The position numbers were made by a program, and so were the translations under genes. Below, in pieces: positions 1 through 8,394 of a stretch of DNA of 64,000 nt (positions are counted from its first letter, which is position 1; the number at the start of each line of letters is the position of its first letter). The notes below the pieces were generated by a model. It had not been told where the DNA came from, made no database searches, and was given only the letters and a program-made list of their open reading frames with translations. This DNA comes from Mediannikoviicoccus sp037890055 (GTDB taxonomy: Bacteria > Bacillota > Clostridia > Tissierellales > Peptoniphilaceae): the NCBI GenBank assembly GCA_037890055.1, contig JBBKBD010000009.1; one strand, given 5' to 3'.

Positions 1-60
1 TAAAATAGACTTTTATAGAGATTTAGACAATTATCTAAAGTAGAGGGGATTTTCCCAACA

Positions 61-516
61 ATGAAGCCAATAGGCTTAGAAAAGGCAGAACATGCCCATG
101 TAGAACATTCAAAAAATGCAACAGTGAATTCAGAAAAACTTGATTTATCAAAGGTAAAAGTTGAACCACTATTTGAAGAATTTGTTGACTTTGATACATT
201 TGCAAAATCAGACTTCAGAGTTGTAAAGGTAAAAAACTGTGAAGAAGTTCCAAAGTCAAAGAAACTATTAAAGTTCACACTAGATGATGGAAGCGACAAA
301 GAAAGAGTAATTTTTTCAGGTATTAAGGACAACTACAGCGCTGAAGAACTAGTTGGCAAAACACTTCTTGCAATCACAAACCTACCACCAAGAAAGATGA
401 TGGGAATTGACTCAGAAGGTATGATTATATCTGCAATTTGTGAGTACGATGGAGAAGAAAAATTAAATCTAATCATGTTGGATGAAAATATTCCAGCAGG
501 AGCAAAATTATATTAA
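61..516 (+). CDS. C-terminal tRNA-binding domain of methionyl-tRNA synthetase (MetRS tail or stand-alone)
   Basis: The 151-residue product is an EMAP/Trbp111-type OB-fold tRNA-binding domain as found at the C terminus of MetRS, where it helps dimerisation and tRNA binding. Recognisable blocks are FDTFAKSDFRVVKVK, a VPKSKKLLKF segment and the final IPAGAKLY. The first 45 residues look like the linker that precedes this domain in longer synthetases. The frame just upstream contains a stop at 16-18. A different frame (2-43) ends with a stop at 41-43 and could join this one by a one-base shift. The ATG at 61 has an AGAGGGG about 12 bases upstream, so independent translation is possible. It is either the tail of a frameshifted metG or a separate tRNA-binding protein; the window edge prevents a decision. 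Confidence 0.7.
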   Translation: MKPIGLEKAEHAHVEHSKNATVNSEKLDLSKVKVEPLFEEFVDFDTFAKSDFRVVKVKNCEEVPKSKKLLKFTLDDGSDKERVIFSGIKDNYSAEELVGKTLLAITNLPPRKMMGIDSEGMIISAICEYDGEEKLNLIMLDENIPAGAKLY

Positions 517-520
517 ATGT

Positions 521-561
521 AAAAAAGGCCCATGTCAAAAAATTGATAATGGGTCTTTTTT
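521..561 (+). terminator. Rho-independent terminator after the MetRS-tail gene
   Basis: AAAAAGGCCCAT pairs with ATGGGTCTTTTT (one G-U pair) around an A-rich loop, and the 3' arm ends in a T run. It starts five bases after the stop codon at 516. Confidence 0.8.
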
Positions 562-635
562 AGAAATTTACAAAACACATAATTATATATTTCTGATATA
601 ATTAGAGAACAATAAAAATTTTAGGAGGAAGGAAA

Positions 636-1958
636 ATGATAGACAGAATAAAACTAGCCTATTCTAACAATAGGAACATTATTAAAATAATAAGATATAT
701 ATTCTTGTCTTTTGTGTTTTTGTTTATAACCTGGTTTTTTGATGTTAAACATCCATACCTAAAAGCAGAAATGCCAGAAATATTATTGTTGACACCAGAA
801 GTAACTTCATCTTTTTTATCTAATTTAACGGGGACTTTTCTAACGGTTTCCACTTTTACTTTGACTACAATTTTAACGGTTTTAAATAAGTATTCAGGGT
901 CATTTTCACCTAGAATAGTTCAAGATTTTATAGATAAGCCAAATGTATTAAGTCTTTTTGGAGTTTTCATTGGAGGTTTTTTCTATACAGTACTGTCCTT
1001 ATTTATGATTCAAAATTTAGATAGCGAAACGAAATTAATTTCAGGAACCCTTGGAATATTTTATGCCATTGCCGCAATGATATCATTTATTTTATTTGTT
1101 AAGAGAGTTCTATCTGATATAAAGGCAGAAAATGTAATAGAAAACATATATAACAATGCTGATAAATTAATTGTAAAGGAATCTGAAAAGAGAAAAATAG
1201 CTGAAAGATTTGATAGTGGTGACTGGGATGAAACTTATAAAATCTATGCCAACGATTCTGGTTACTTATATGGAATAAATGCTGACAAACTACTTAGCCT
1301 TATAGAAGATAACAAGTATGAAATTATTATAAACAAGAGAATTAATGACTATGTATTAAAGGGTATGTATATAGCTAAACTTAACTTATTAAAAGATTTG
1401 GATATGGACCAAGAGGAAAAAGATAAGTTCTTTGAAAAAATTTCCTCTAATATCTTAATAAATATCAAAAAAAATGATACCAAGGACTATCACCATGAAC
1501 TTACAAATTTAGTAGAAGTTTCTCTAAAAGCATTAAGCCCAGGAATAAACGATCCTAATACAGCATCAGAAGCTATTATTAAAATAGGCATACTTTTAGG
1601 AAAGTTATTTTCGTCAGAAAACTTTTACCAAATTTTAGAAGAAGATGAGAACGCAAAAATAATTTATAATAATTATTCTGCAAAGGAAGAACTTCAACTA
1701 TCATATAATCAGATTTTATTCTATGGAAAGTCCGACCCAGAAATTGCCAAAACAGTTTTAAACAGTATTTACATGGTTTATCTTGTAGCCGACAATTCTT
1801 TACATAGAGAAATTGAAATGTTTTTTAATTATTGCTATAACCTTTGTAAGGAAACTATGGACAACCAAAGCTATATAGACCAACTTGATGAAATATATAA
1901 AGATTTTGAACAAAAAAAAGATGATTCCATGGATAAAGACATAAATAAAGAGGACTAA
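636..1958 (+). CDS. DUF2254 family membrane protein
   Basis: This 440-residue protein matches the DUF2254 family of predicted membrane proteins, whose function is unknown. Hydrophobic segments lie at about residues 18-36, 65-85, 105-125 and 135-155, followed by a long soluble C-terminal part. The family hallmark ALSPGINDPNTA is present near residue 300, and FSPRIVQDFI near residue 90 is the other conserved block. AGGAGGA at 623-629 is a strong ribosome-binding site seven bases before the ATG. It is monocistronic, flanked by a terminator upstream and a convergent terminator region downstream. The 60 C-terminal residues are rich in Lys, Asp and Glu. Confidence 0.85.
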   Translation: MIDRIKLAYSNNRNIIKIIRYIFLSFVFLFITWFFDVKHPYLKAEMPEILLLTPEVTSSFLSNLTGTFLTVSTFTLTTILTVLNKYSGSFSPRIVQDFIDKPNVLSLFGVFIGGFFYTVLSLFMIQNLDSETKLISGTLGIFYAIAAMISFILFVKRVLSDIKAENVIENIYNNADKLIVKESEKRKIAERFDSGDWDETYKIYANDSGYLYGINADKLLSLIEDNKYEIIINKRINDYVLKGMYIAKLNLLKDLDMDQEEKDKFFEKISSNILINIKKNDTKDYHHELTNLVEVSLKALSPGINDPNTASEAIIKIGILLGKLFSSENFYQILEEDENAKIIYNNYSAKEELQLSYNQILFYGKSDPEIAKTVLNSIYMVYLVADNSLHREIEMFFNYCYNLCKETMDNQSYIDQLDEIYKDFEQKKDDSMDKDINKED

Positions 1959-2320
1959 CATTTGGAATGAAAAATTTTAGAAGATTTAGAAATAGAATAT
2001 TAGCACTTGAATAATATACAAGAACTGAATAAAAGAATTAGCTTTTAGGAAAATAATCCTATAGGCTTATTAAGTGACGCTAAAAACAAGTAGAAAGTGA
2101 CTATTCAAATAGGTCTTTTAAAAGTAAGTGAATAATGATGTATAAATAAGAGGAGATGCCAACTTTATAGGTTAGCATCCCCCAATGGATTCTTTAGAGC
2201 CAATAAAAAAAGACGGTAGAAAACCTATCGTCTTTTTGTCTAAATTTTATTTTCAATAATAATTTTTTATTTGTAATTTTGCCCTAAACCACAAGGTTAA
2301 AAACCTAATCTTTTAAGAAA
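1959..2320. other. Gene-free convergent spacer
   Basis: This 362-base spacer lies between a plus-strand and a minus-strand gene. It has many stops in all frames and no coding signal. The only structured element I see is the terminator at 2203-2238. A weak inverted repeat (GATGC...GCATC) sits near 2154-2180. The first 150 bases could be decayed coding sequence, but nothing is recognisable. Confidence 0.5.
2203..2238 (+). terminator. Bidirectional hairpin terminator
   Basis: AAAAAGACGGTAG and CTATCGTCTTTTT form a 13-bp stem (one G-U) around AAAAC, with A and T runs on either side, so it can work in both directions. It separates the DUF2254 gene from the convergent leucine-rich-repeat gene. Confidence 0.75.
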
Positions 2321-4048
2321 TCATTTTTTATTAATATCTACGTATTCATCAAAGGCGTCTTCACCAATATTTTCAATCTCTTTAGGTATATAAACTTCGA
2401 AGATTCCATTGTAGGAAAAAGCTTTAGCTCCTATAGATTTTATACTCCATGGTAGGTTAAGAATTCCTATCTTATTAAAACTAAAAGCCCCTTCTCCTAT
2501 AGATTTTACACTATTAGGTATTGTAAGGGTTTCAATTTTATTATCCCAAAAAGCGTCTTCTTCAATTTCTTCAACTCCCATGGGAATATTTATTTTTTCA
2601 ATACCTCTATCACTAAAAGAATCGAAGCCAATAATTTTGACTGGAATTCCTTCAATTTTTTTTGGTATTGTTATTTCTTTGCTAGAGCCTAAATATTTAA
2701 CTATAGTTCCAGTATTTCTATCAAAGTCAAATTCGGATGGAGGTGTTTCAGAGATTTTGTTATTTTTATTATGTCTACCTTCCTTATTTTCTAGGATTTT
2801 CTTAATTTTGAAATCTACATCAGGATCAAAAGCCTGGTCCCCAAACCCATAAATGGATTCAGGAAGATAAACCTCCTTGAGTTTATTTGATTCAAAGGCA
2901 GAGCCGCCTAGAGATTTTAAGTTTTCAGGAAGGTGGAGGTTTTCTATTTTATTCTCAGAAAAAGCAGAGTATCCAATGTATTCAATTCCATCAGGTAGAT
3001 TTAAGTCCCTGATTTTATTATTCTTAAAAATACAGCATCCAATATATTCAATTCCATAAGGCAGAGTCAAGTCGCTAATCTGATTGTTTTTAAAAGCAGA
3101 ATTTTCAATATATTTTAAATTTTCAGGCAAGTGTAGGCACTCTATTTTGTTATCCTCAAAAGCCCACGCTCCAATTTCTTCAATTCTATCAGGCAGAGTT
3201 AAGTCCCTGATTTGATTGATTTGGAAGACGTGTTCTCCAATAAATTTTATGCCTTTAGGCAGGTGGATTTTTTCAATTTTATTATTTTTAAAAGCCCCTT
3301 CTCCAATGTGTTCAACCCAATCAGGTAGATATAATTCACTGATTTTATTATTATTAAAAGCATACCATCCGATAGATTCAATTCCATCAGGCAAAGTTAA
3401 ATCCCTGATTTGATTGATTCGGAAGGCATGTCCTCCAATAGATTTTAAGCTTTCAGGCAGGTGGAGTATTTCTATCTTATTATTATAAAAAGCTTCTTCT
3501 CTAATTTCTTCAATCCCAAAGGGAATATTTATTATCTCAATGCCAATATCATTAAAAGAACTGGGACCAATAATTTTGACTGGGACTCCATCGATTTTTT
3601 CAGGTATTATTATTTCCTTGCTAGTTCCTAAATATTTAACTATAGTTCCAGTATTTTTATCAAATTCAAATTCAGATGAAGGTGTTTCAGGGATTTCGGT
3701 GTTTTTATTTTTATCTAGGTCTAGACCTAGGCTTAATATGATAATTTCCAGAGTATTCCTAAAGGCGTCCTTATTAAGATGGAGAGGTAGATTATAAATT
3801 ATATCATTTACTAATAGTTTTCTATCATTTATATCCAAAGACTCTAGTGTCTTAATTTGAATTAGAATATTTTCTTTTTCTAAAAGCCTTATTATAGAAT
3901 ACTCTTCAATACTTGGACCTAGGTCTAGGACATAGGCAGATAGGCTGCCAGAGAAAAAAACTTCTTTCCCAAAGTTTTTGTAAATATATTCCAGACATGA
4001 TCCTAGCTCTCTAAATGTATCGGGTTTTTCATTAAATTTGTTTGTCAT
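2321..4048 (-). CDS. BspA/TpLRR leucine-rich-repeat protein, no signal peptide (paralog A)
   Basis: This 575-residue protein has three parts. Residues 1-115 are a predicted helical domain containing CLEYIYKNFG, LSAYVLDLGPSIEEYS and a DIIYNLPLHLNKDAF segment. A short linker with EFEFDKNTGTIVKYLG and PVKIIG follows. Then come about a dozen 23-residue LRR_5 repeats of the Treponema/BspA type (LPxxLKSIGxxAFxxNxIxxL). A second EFDFDRNTGTIVKYLG block near residue 440 restarts the repeat array, which suggests an internal duplication. BspA proteins are usually secreted adhesins, but this one starts with MTNKFNEKPDTF and has no signal peptide or wall anchor, so it is probably cytoplasmic. The start is supported by AGAGGAT just upstream. 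It is the last of three tandem paralogs. Confidence 0.85.
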   Translation of the reverse strand: MTNKFNEKPDTFRELGSCLEYIYKNFGKEVFFSGSLSAYVLDLGPSIEEYSIIRLLEKENILIQIKTLESLDINDRKLLVNDIIYNLPLHLNKDAFRNTLEIIILSLGLDLDKNKNTEIPETPSSEFEFDKNTGTIVKYLGTSKEIIIPEKIDGVPVKIIGPSSFNDIGIEIINIPFGIEEIREEAFYNNKIEILHLPESLKSIGGHAFRINQIRDLTLPDGIESIGWYAFNNNKISELYLPDWVEHIGEGAFKNNKIEKIHLPKGIKFIGEHVFQINQIRDLTLPDRIEEIGAWAFEDNKIECLHLPENLKYIENSAFKNNQISDLTLPYGIEYIGCCIFKNNKIRDLNLPDGIEYIGYSAFSENKIENLHLPENLKSLGGSAFESNKLKEVYLPESIYGFGDQAFDPDVDFKIKKILENKEGRHNKNNKISETPPSEFDFDRNTGTIVKYLGSSKEITIPKKIEGIPVKIIGFDSFSDRGIEKINIPMGVEEIEEDAFWDNKIETLTIPNSVKSIGEGAFSFNKIGILNLPWSIKSIGAKAFSYNGIFEVYIPKEIENIGEDAFDEYVDINKK

Positions 4049-4132
4049 CCTATCCTCTTTTCTATTTTAATAATATTAAAATTTTTAGAAGTATTAATTG
4101 CTAACAATAAATGGGAATAATTCTAATTCAAT

Positions 4133-5483
4133 TTACCAAAAAATCTTATTAAAAAATGATTTCTTTTTTAATTTCACAAAAGGATCAAAAGCCTTGTCCG
4201 CAAACCAATAAATGGATTCAGGAAGATAAACCTCTTTGATGTTATTATCAATAAAAGCACCATCCCCGATAAACTCAATTTCATCAGGCAAGCTTAACTT
4301 GTGGATTCGATTATTCTCGAAAGCAAACTTATCAATAAACCTTAGATTTTTAGGCAGACTAAGATGCTCTATTTGGTTGTAAATAAAAGCGCATTCTCCA
4401 ATGGATATGACTTTATCAGGCAAGGTCAATTCATTCAACTTATTACTATCGAAAGCCCAGCCCTCAATTAATTTTAAGTTTTTAGGTAGAGTCAGTTTTT
4501 CTATATTGTTTTCAACAAAGGCAGCTTTTCCAATACTTTCAATATTATCAGGTAAAGTTAATTCGCTGATTTGATTATCGTAGAAAACAGTTTCTTCAAT
4601 AGAATTTAAATTTTTAGGCAGACTTAACTTTTCTATCATGTTTTCAGAAAAAGCATTCTCTCCAATATGTTCAATGCTATCAGGCAAACTCAATTCGCTT
4701 ATTTGATTACTATTGAAAGCGGAAGAAAGCGGACTCTCCAATGTATTTTAAGCTATTGGGCAGGTTAAAACTATCTATCTTATTTTCAGCAAAAGCGCAG
4801 TCTCCAATATATTCAATACCTTCAGATAGTTTAAGCTTTTTGATTTGATTAAGGGAAAATGCCATTTCGTCAATTGCTTTTAGGGATTTGGGGAAATCAA
4901 TAATTTCTATATTGTTACCAGCGAAAGCATAACCCTTTATATATTCAATACCGTCAGGTAAAGTGAGCTTACCAATTTCCATATTAGTAAAAGCAAAGTC
5001 GCCAATAATTTTGACTGGGACTCCATCGATTTTTTCAGGTATTATTATTTCCTTGCTAGTTCCTAAATATTTAACTATAGTTCCAGTATTTTTATCAAAT
5101 TCAAATTCAGATGAAGGTGTTTCAGGGATTTCGGTGTTTTTATTTCCATCAAGGTCTACACCTAGGCTTAAAATGATAATCTCCAGAGTGCTTTTAAAGG
5201 CGTCCTTATTTAGGTGGATAGGGAGCTTGTAAATTATATCGTTTAATAGTAGGTTTCTATCATTTATATCCAAAGACTCTATTGTTTCGATTTGATTTAG
5301 GATATTTTCTTTTTCTAAAAATCTTATTACAGAATACTCTTCAATACTTGGACCTAGGTCTAGGACATAGGCAGATAGTCTACCAGAGAAAAAAACTTCT
5401 CTCCCAAAATTATTGTAAATATATTCTAGGCATGGTTTTAGCTCTCTAAATGTATCGGTTTTTTTATTAAATTTGTCTGTCAT
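4133..5483 (-). pseudogene. BspA/TpLRR leucine-rich-repeat gene broken by a frameshift (paralog B)
   Basis: Two minus-strand frames together make one gene of about 450 codons homologous to its neighbours. The first (5483-4710) carries the shared N-terminal helical domain and about four repeats, then runs out of frame after YIGESAF and stops. The second (ending at 4133) continues the repeats in another frame, with no ATG or ribosome-binding site of its own. At the junction GAAAGCGGA occurs twice in tandem, at 4715-4723 and 4725-4733, a 10-base duplication that explains the shift: removing one copy restores YIGESAFNSNQISEL. The start at 5483 has AGAGGAT upstream. The product as read is a truncated 257-residue protein. 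Recent inactivation, reversible slippage or an assembly error are all possible. Confidence 0.8.
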
Positions 5484-5558
5484 ACTATCCTCTTTTCAAT
5501 TTTAAGATTATTATAAATTTTAGAAAGATCTATTTGTTAACAGTTAATAGAAATAATT

Positions 5559-8078
5559 CTAAATCAATTTACCAAAAATCTTATTAAAGAATGATTTCTT
5601 TTTTATTTTCACATCAGGATCAAAAGCCTTGTCCACAAACCCATAAATAGATTCAGGAAGATAAACCTCCGTGAGCGTATTTGATTTAAAAGCATCCTCG
5701 CCAATAAATTCAACACCATCAGGCAGAGTTAAGTTGCTGATCTGATTTTTCTCAAAAGCACCAAATTCAATAGATTTCAAACTCTCTGGTAGGTGGAGGT
5801 TTTCTATCTTATTATTATTAAAAGCATACTTTCCAATAAATTCAACTCCTTCAGTTATAATCAATTCGCTGATCTTATTGTTCATAAAAGAACCAAATTC
5901 AATAAATTTCAAGCTTTTAGGCAAGTGTAAGCGCTCTATTTTATTATATGAAAAAGTTGATGTTTTGATAGATTCAATACCATCAGGCAAAGTCAAGTCC
6001 CTGATTTGATTGTTCCTAAAAGCAGAACCTCTAATAGATTTTAAGCTATTAGGTAGCAACAATGTTTCAATTTTGTTATTAGAAAATGCCCTTTTTCTAA
6101 TTTCTTCAATTCCCATTGGAATATTTATTTTTTCAATTCCAATATCTTTAAAAGAATCGGAACCAATAATTTTGACTGGGATTCCCTGGATTTTTTCAGG
6201 TATTGTAATTTCCTTGCTAGCACCTAAATATTTAACTATGGTTCTAGTATTTTTATCAAAGTCAAATTCTGGTGGAGCTACTTCAGCGATTTTTGTGTTT
6301 TTATTTTGATTACCCTCGTTATTTTCTAGCGTTTTCTTAACTTTTGTATATACTTCACTATCAAAAGCACCGTTCCCAAACTCATAAATGGATTCAGGAA
6401 GATAAACCTCCTTGAGTTTATTTGATTTAAAAGCACCCTCTCCAATAGATTTTAAGCTCCCAGAGAGGTTCAAATTTTCTATTTTATTGTTAGAAAAAGC
6501 ATACTTTCCAATAGATTCAACTCCATCAGGTAGATTTAATTTTCTAATCTGATTATCACTGAAAGCTGAGTATTTTATAGATTTTAAACTCTTAGGCAAA
6601 AGCAAGTGCTCTATTATGTTATTTGAAAAAGTAGACTTTTCAATATATTCGACTCCACTAGGTAGAGTTAATTCACTAATTTGATTGTCAATAAAAGCAA
6701 ATCCTTCAATAGATTTTAAGCTTTCAGGTAAGTGTAGGTGCTCTATTTTGTTATTAGAAAAAGCATACTTTCCAATAAATTTAACACCATCAGGTAGATT
6801 TAAGTCTCTGATTTGATTATGGCTGAAAACAGATTTTCCAATAGATTTTAAGCTATTAGGCAGCAACAATGTTTCTATTTTATTATAAGAAAAAGCAGAT
6901 ACTCTAATATATTCAACCCCATAAGGTAGATTTAATTCGCTTATTTGATTATCGCTGAAGGCCGCTCGTTCGATAGATTTCAAGCTATTAGGTAGCAACA
7001 ATGCTTCTATTTTATTATAAGAAAAAGCAGACTTTCCTATATATTCGATTCCATCAGGCAGAGTTAAGTCCCTGATTTGATTACTCTTGAAAGCATCATC
7101 TCCAATAGATTTTAAGCTATTAGGTAGCAACAATGTTTCTATTTTGTTATTAGAAAAAGTTGCTGATTTAATATTTTTAATTCCATCAGGTAGAGTTAAG
7201 TTCCTGATTTGGTTGTCCTCAAAAGCATGTCCTTCGATAGATTTTAAGCTTTCAGGTAAGTGTAGGCGCTCTATTTTGTTATTAGAAAAAGCAGAGTATC
7301 CAATAGATACAATTCGATTAGGGAGAGTCAGTTCATTGATTTTATTATCACGGAAAACATGTCCTCCAATAGATTTTAAGCTTTCAGGCAGGTGCAGTTT
7401 TTCTATTTTATTATGAGAAAAAGCCGATGATCTAATATATTCGATTCCATCAGGCAAATCTAATTCGCTGATTTGATTATTACTAAATGCTAAATTCCCA
7501 ATAGATTTTACACTATTAGGTATAGTAAGGGTTTCAATTTGATTATTCTCGAAAGCCCAAGATCCAATCTTTTCAATTCCAAAGGGGATATTTATTTTCT
7601 CAATGTCAATATTTTTAAAAGAAGAATTACCAATAATTTTGACTGAGACTCCCTGGATTCTTTTAGGTATTGTTATTTCCTTGCTAGCACCTAAATACTT
7701 AACTATGGTTCCAGCATTTTTATCAAATTCAAATTCTGATGGTGGTATGGTATTCTTTCCATCAAGATCTAGACCTAGGCTCAATACGATAATTTCTAGA
7801 GTACTTCTAAAGATGTCCTTATTTAGGTGGATAGGGAGCTTGTAAATTATATCGTTTACTAGGAGATTTCTTTCATTTATATCTAAAGATCCTATTGTTT
7901 CGATTTGATTTAAGATGTTTTTTTCTTCTAAAAGTCTTATTACAGAATACTCTTCAATACTTGGACCTAGGTCTAGGACATAGGCAGATAGTTTACCAGA
8001 GAAAAAAACTTCTTCCCCAAAGTTATTGTAAATATATTCTAGACACGGTTCTAGTTCTTTAAACCTATTTGCTTTCAT
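5559..8078 (-). CDS. BspA/TpLRR leucine-rich-repeat protein, no signal peptide (paralog C, longest)
   Basis: The product is 839 residues from the ATG at 8078. This start is chosen because GGAGGAAT lies eight bases upstream and because it aligns with the two paralogs; an in-frame ATG at 8138 would add 20 unrelated residues without a Shine-Dalgarno site. The order is the shared N-terminal helical domain (about 1-110), the FEFDKNAGTIVKYLG linker, about 19 TpLRR repeats of 23 residues, a second linker (FDFDKNTRTIVKYLG, near residue 590), then about seven more repeats. The C terminus is basic (KKSFFNKIFGKLI). There is no signal peptide, transmembrane segment or sorting motif. It is head of the three-gene array and divergent from the kinase/TerY operon. 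Function is unknown; repeat-mediated binding is the family expectation. Confidence 0.85.
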   Translation of the reverse strand: MKANRFKELEPCLEYIYNNFGEEVFFSGKLSAYVLDLGPSIEEYSVIRLLEEKNILNQIETIGSLDINERNLLVNDIIYKLPIHLNKDIFRSTLEIIVLSLGLDLDGKNTIPPSEFEFDKNAGTIVKYLGASKEITIPKRIQGVSVKIIGNSSFKNIDIEKINIPFGIEKIGSWAFENNQIETLTIPNSVKSIGNLAFSNNQISELDLPDGIEYIRSSAFSHNKIEKLHLPESLKSIGGHVFRDNKINELTLPNRIVSIGYSAFSNNKIERLHLPESLKSIEGHAFEDNQIRNLTLPDGIKNIKSATFSNNKIETLLLPNSLKSIGDDAFKSNQIRDLTLPDGIEYIGKSAFSYNKIEALLLPNSLKSIERAAFSDNQISELNLPYGVEYIRVSAFSYNKIETLLLPNSLKSIGKSVFSHNQIRDLNLPDGVKFIGKYAFSNNKIEHLHLPESLKSIEGFAFIDNQISELTLPSGVEYIEKSTFSNNIIEHLLLPKSLKSIKYSAFSDNQIRKLNLPDGVESIGKYAFSNNKIENLNLSGSLKSIGEGAFKSNKLKEVYLPESIYEFGNGAFDSEVYTKVKKTLENNEGNQNKNTKIAEVAPPEFDFDKNTRTIVKYLGASKEITIPEKIQGIPVKIIGSDSFKDIGIEKINIPMGIEEIRKRAFSNNKIETLLLPNSLKSIRGSAFRNNQIRDLTLPDGIESIKTSTFSYNKIERLHLPKSLKFIEFGSFMNNKISELIITEGVEFIGKYAFNNNKIENLHLPESLKSIEFGAFEKNQISNLTLPDGVEFIGEDAFKSNTLTEVYLPESIYGFVDKAFDPDVKIKKKSFFNKIFGKLI

Positions 8079-8394
8079 CTCTTTATTCCTCCGAATTTTA
8101 GGGCAAGAAAAATAGTTCCTGTTTTGTCCCTGGATCATATTTATTTATATTATTATATCAAAGAGCTGGATAGTTTACTAAAATATTGGGTGATAGAATT
8201 CAGTGCTTATTATAATTTCATCAGAATCTCATATAAAAGACTAATTGATTAAAAATTTGAAATGTTATATAATATTTGTCAAATGGTAGGTATATAATTA
8301 AATTAATTTGTAAATTTTAAATTGATTTTAATTAAATATTACAGTGTGGATTTTTTTGTATATATCTTATAAAAACTCGTTGCTAGGAGGGAAA
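8079..8394. other. Divergent intergenic region between the LRR array and the kinase operon
   Basis: This 316-base, very AT-rich region must hold the promoters of both divergent units. On the plus strand TATAAT occurs at 8293-8298 without a good -35 box. On the minus strand TTGATA near 8150 reads toward the LRR genes' start. I see no long inverted repeat or tRNA. There is no gene in it. Confidence 0.45.
8293..8298 (+). promoter_or_regulatory. Candidate -10 box for the kinase/TerY operon
   Basis: TATAAT is about 95 bases before the kinase start codon. No convincing -35 hexamer lies 16-18 bases upstream, so the assignment is weak. Confidence 0.3.

Noticed and set aside
2580..7845. Several plus-strand open frames of 60-109 codons opposite the LRR genes
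   Set aside because: They are periodic mirror images of the 69-base LRR repeats on the minus strand, lack ribosome-binding sites and share no family pattern.
5559..8078. A regular ~69-base DNA periodicity that could suggest a CRISPR array or satellite repeat
   Set aside because: The units are imperfect, in frame and encode the 23-residue LRR_5 repeat; there are no unique spacers of constant length.
8344..8394. Earlier ATG for the kinase gene, adding 17 residues
   Set aside because: The strong AGGAGGG lies after this ATG and is positioned for 8395; the extra residues precede the conserved N terminus.
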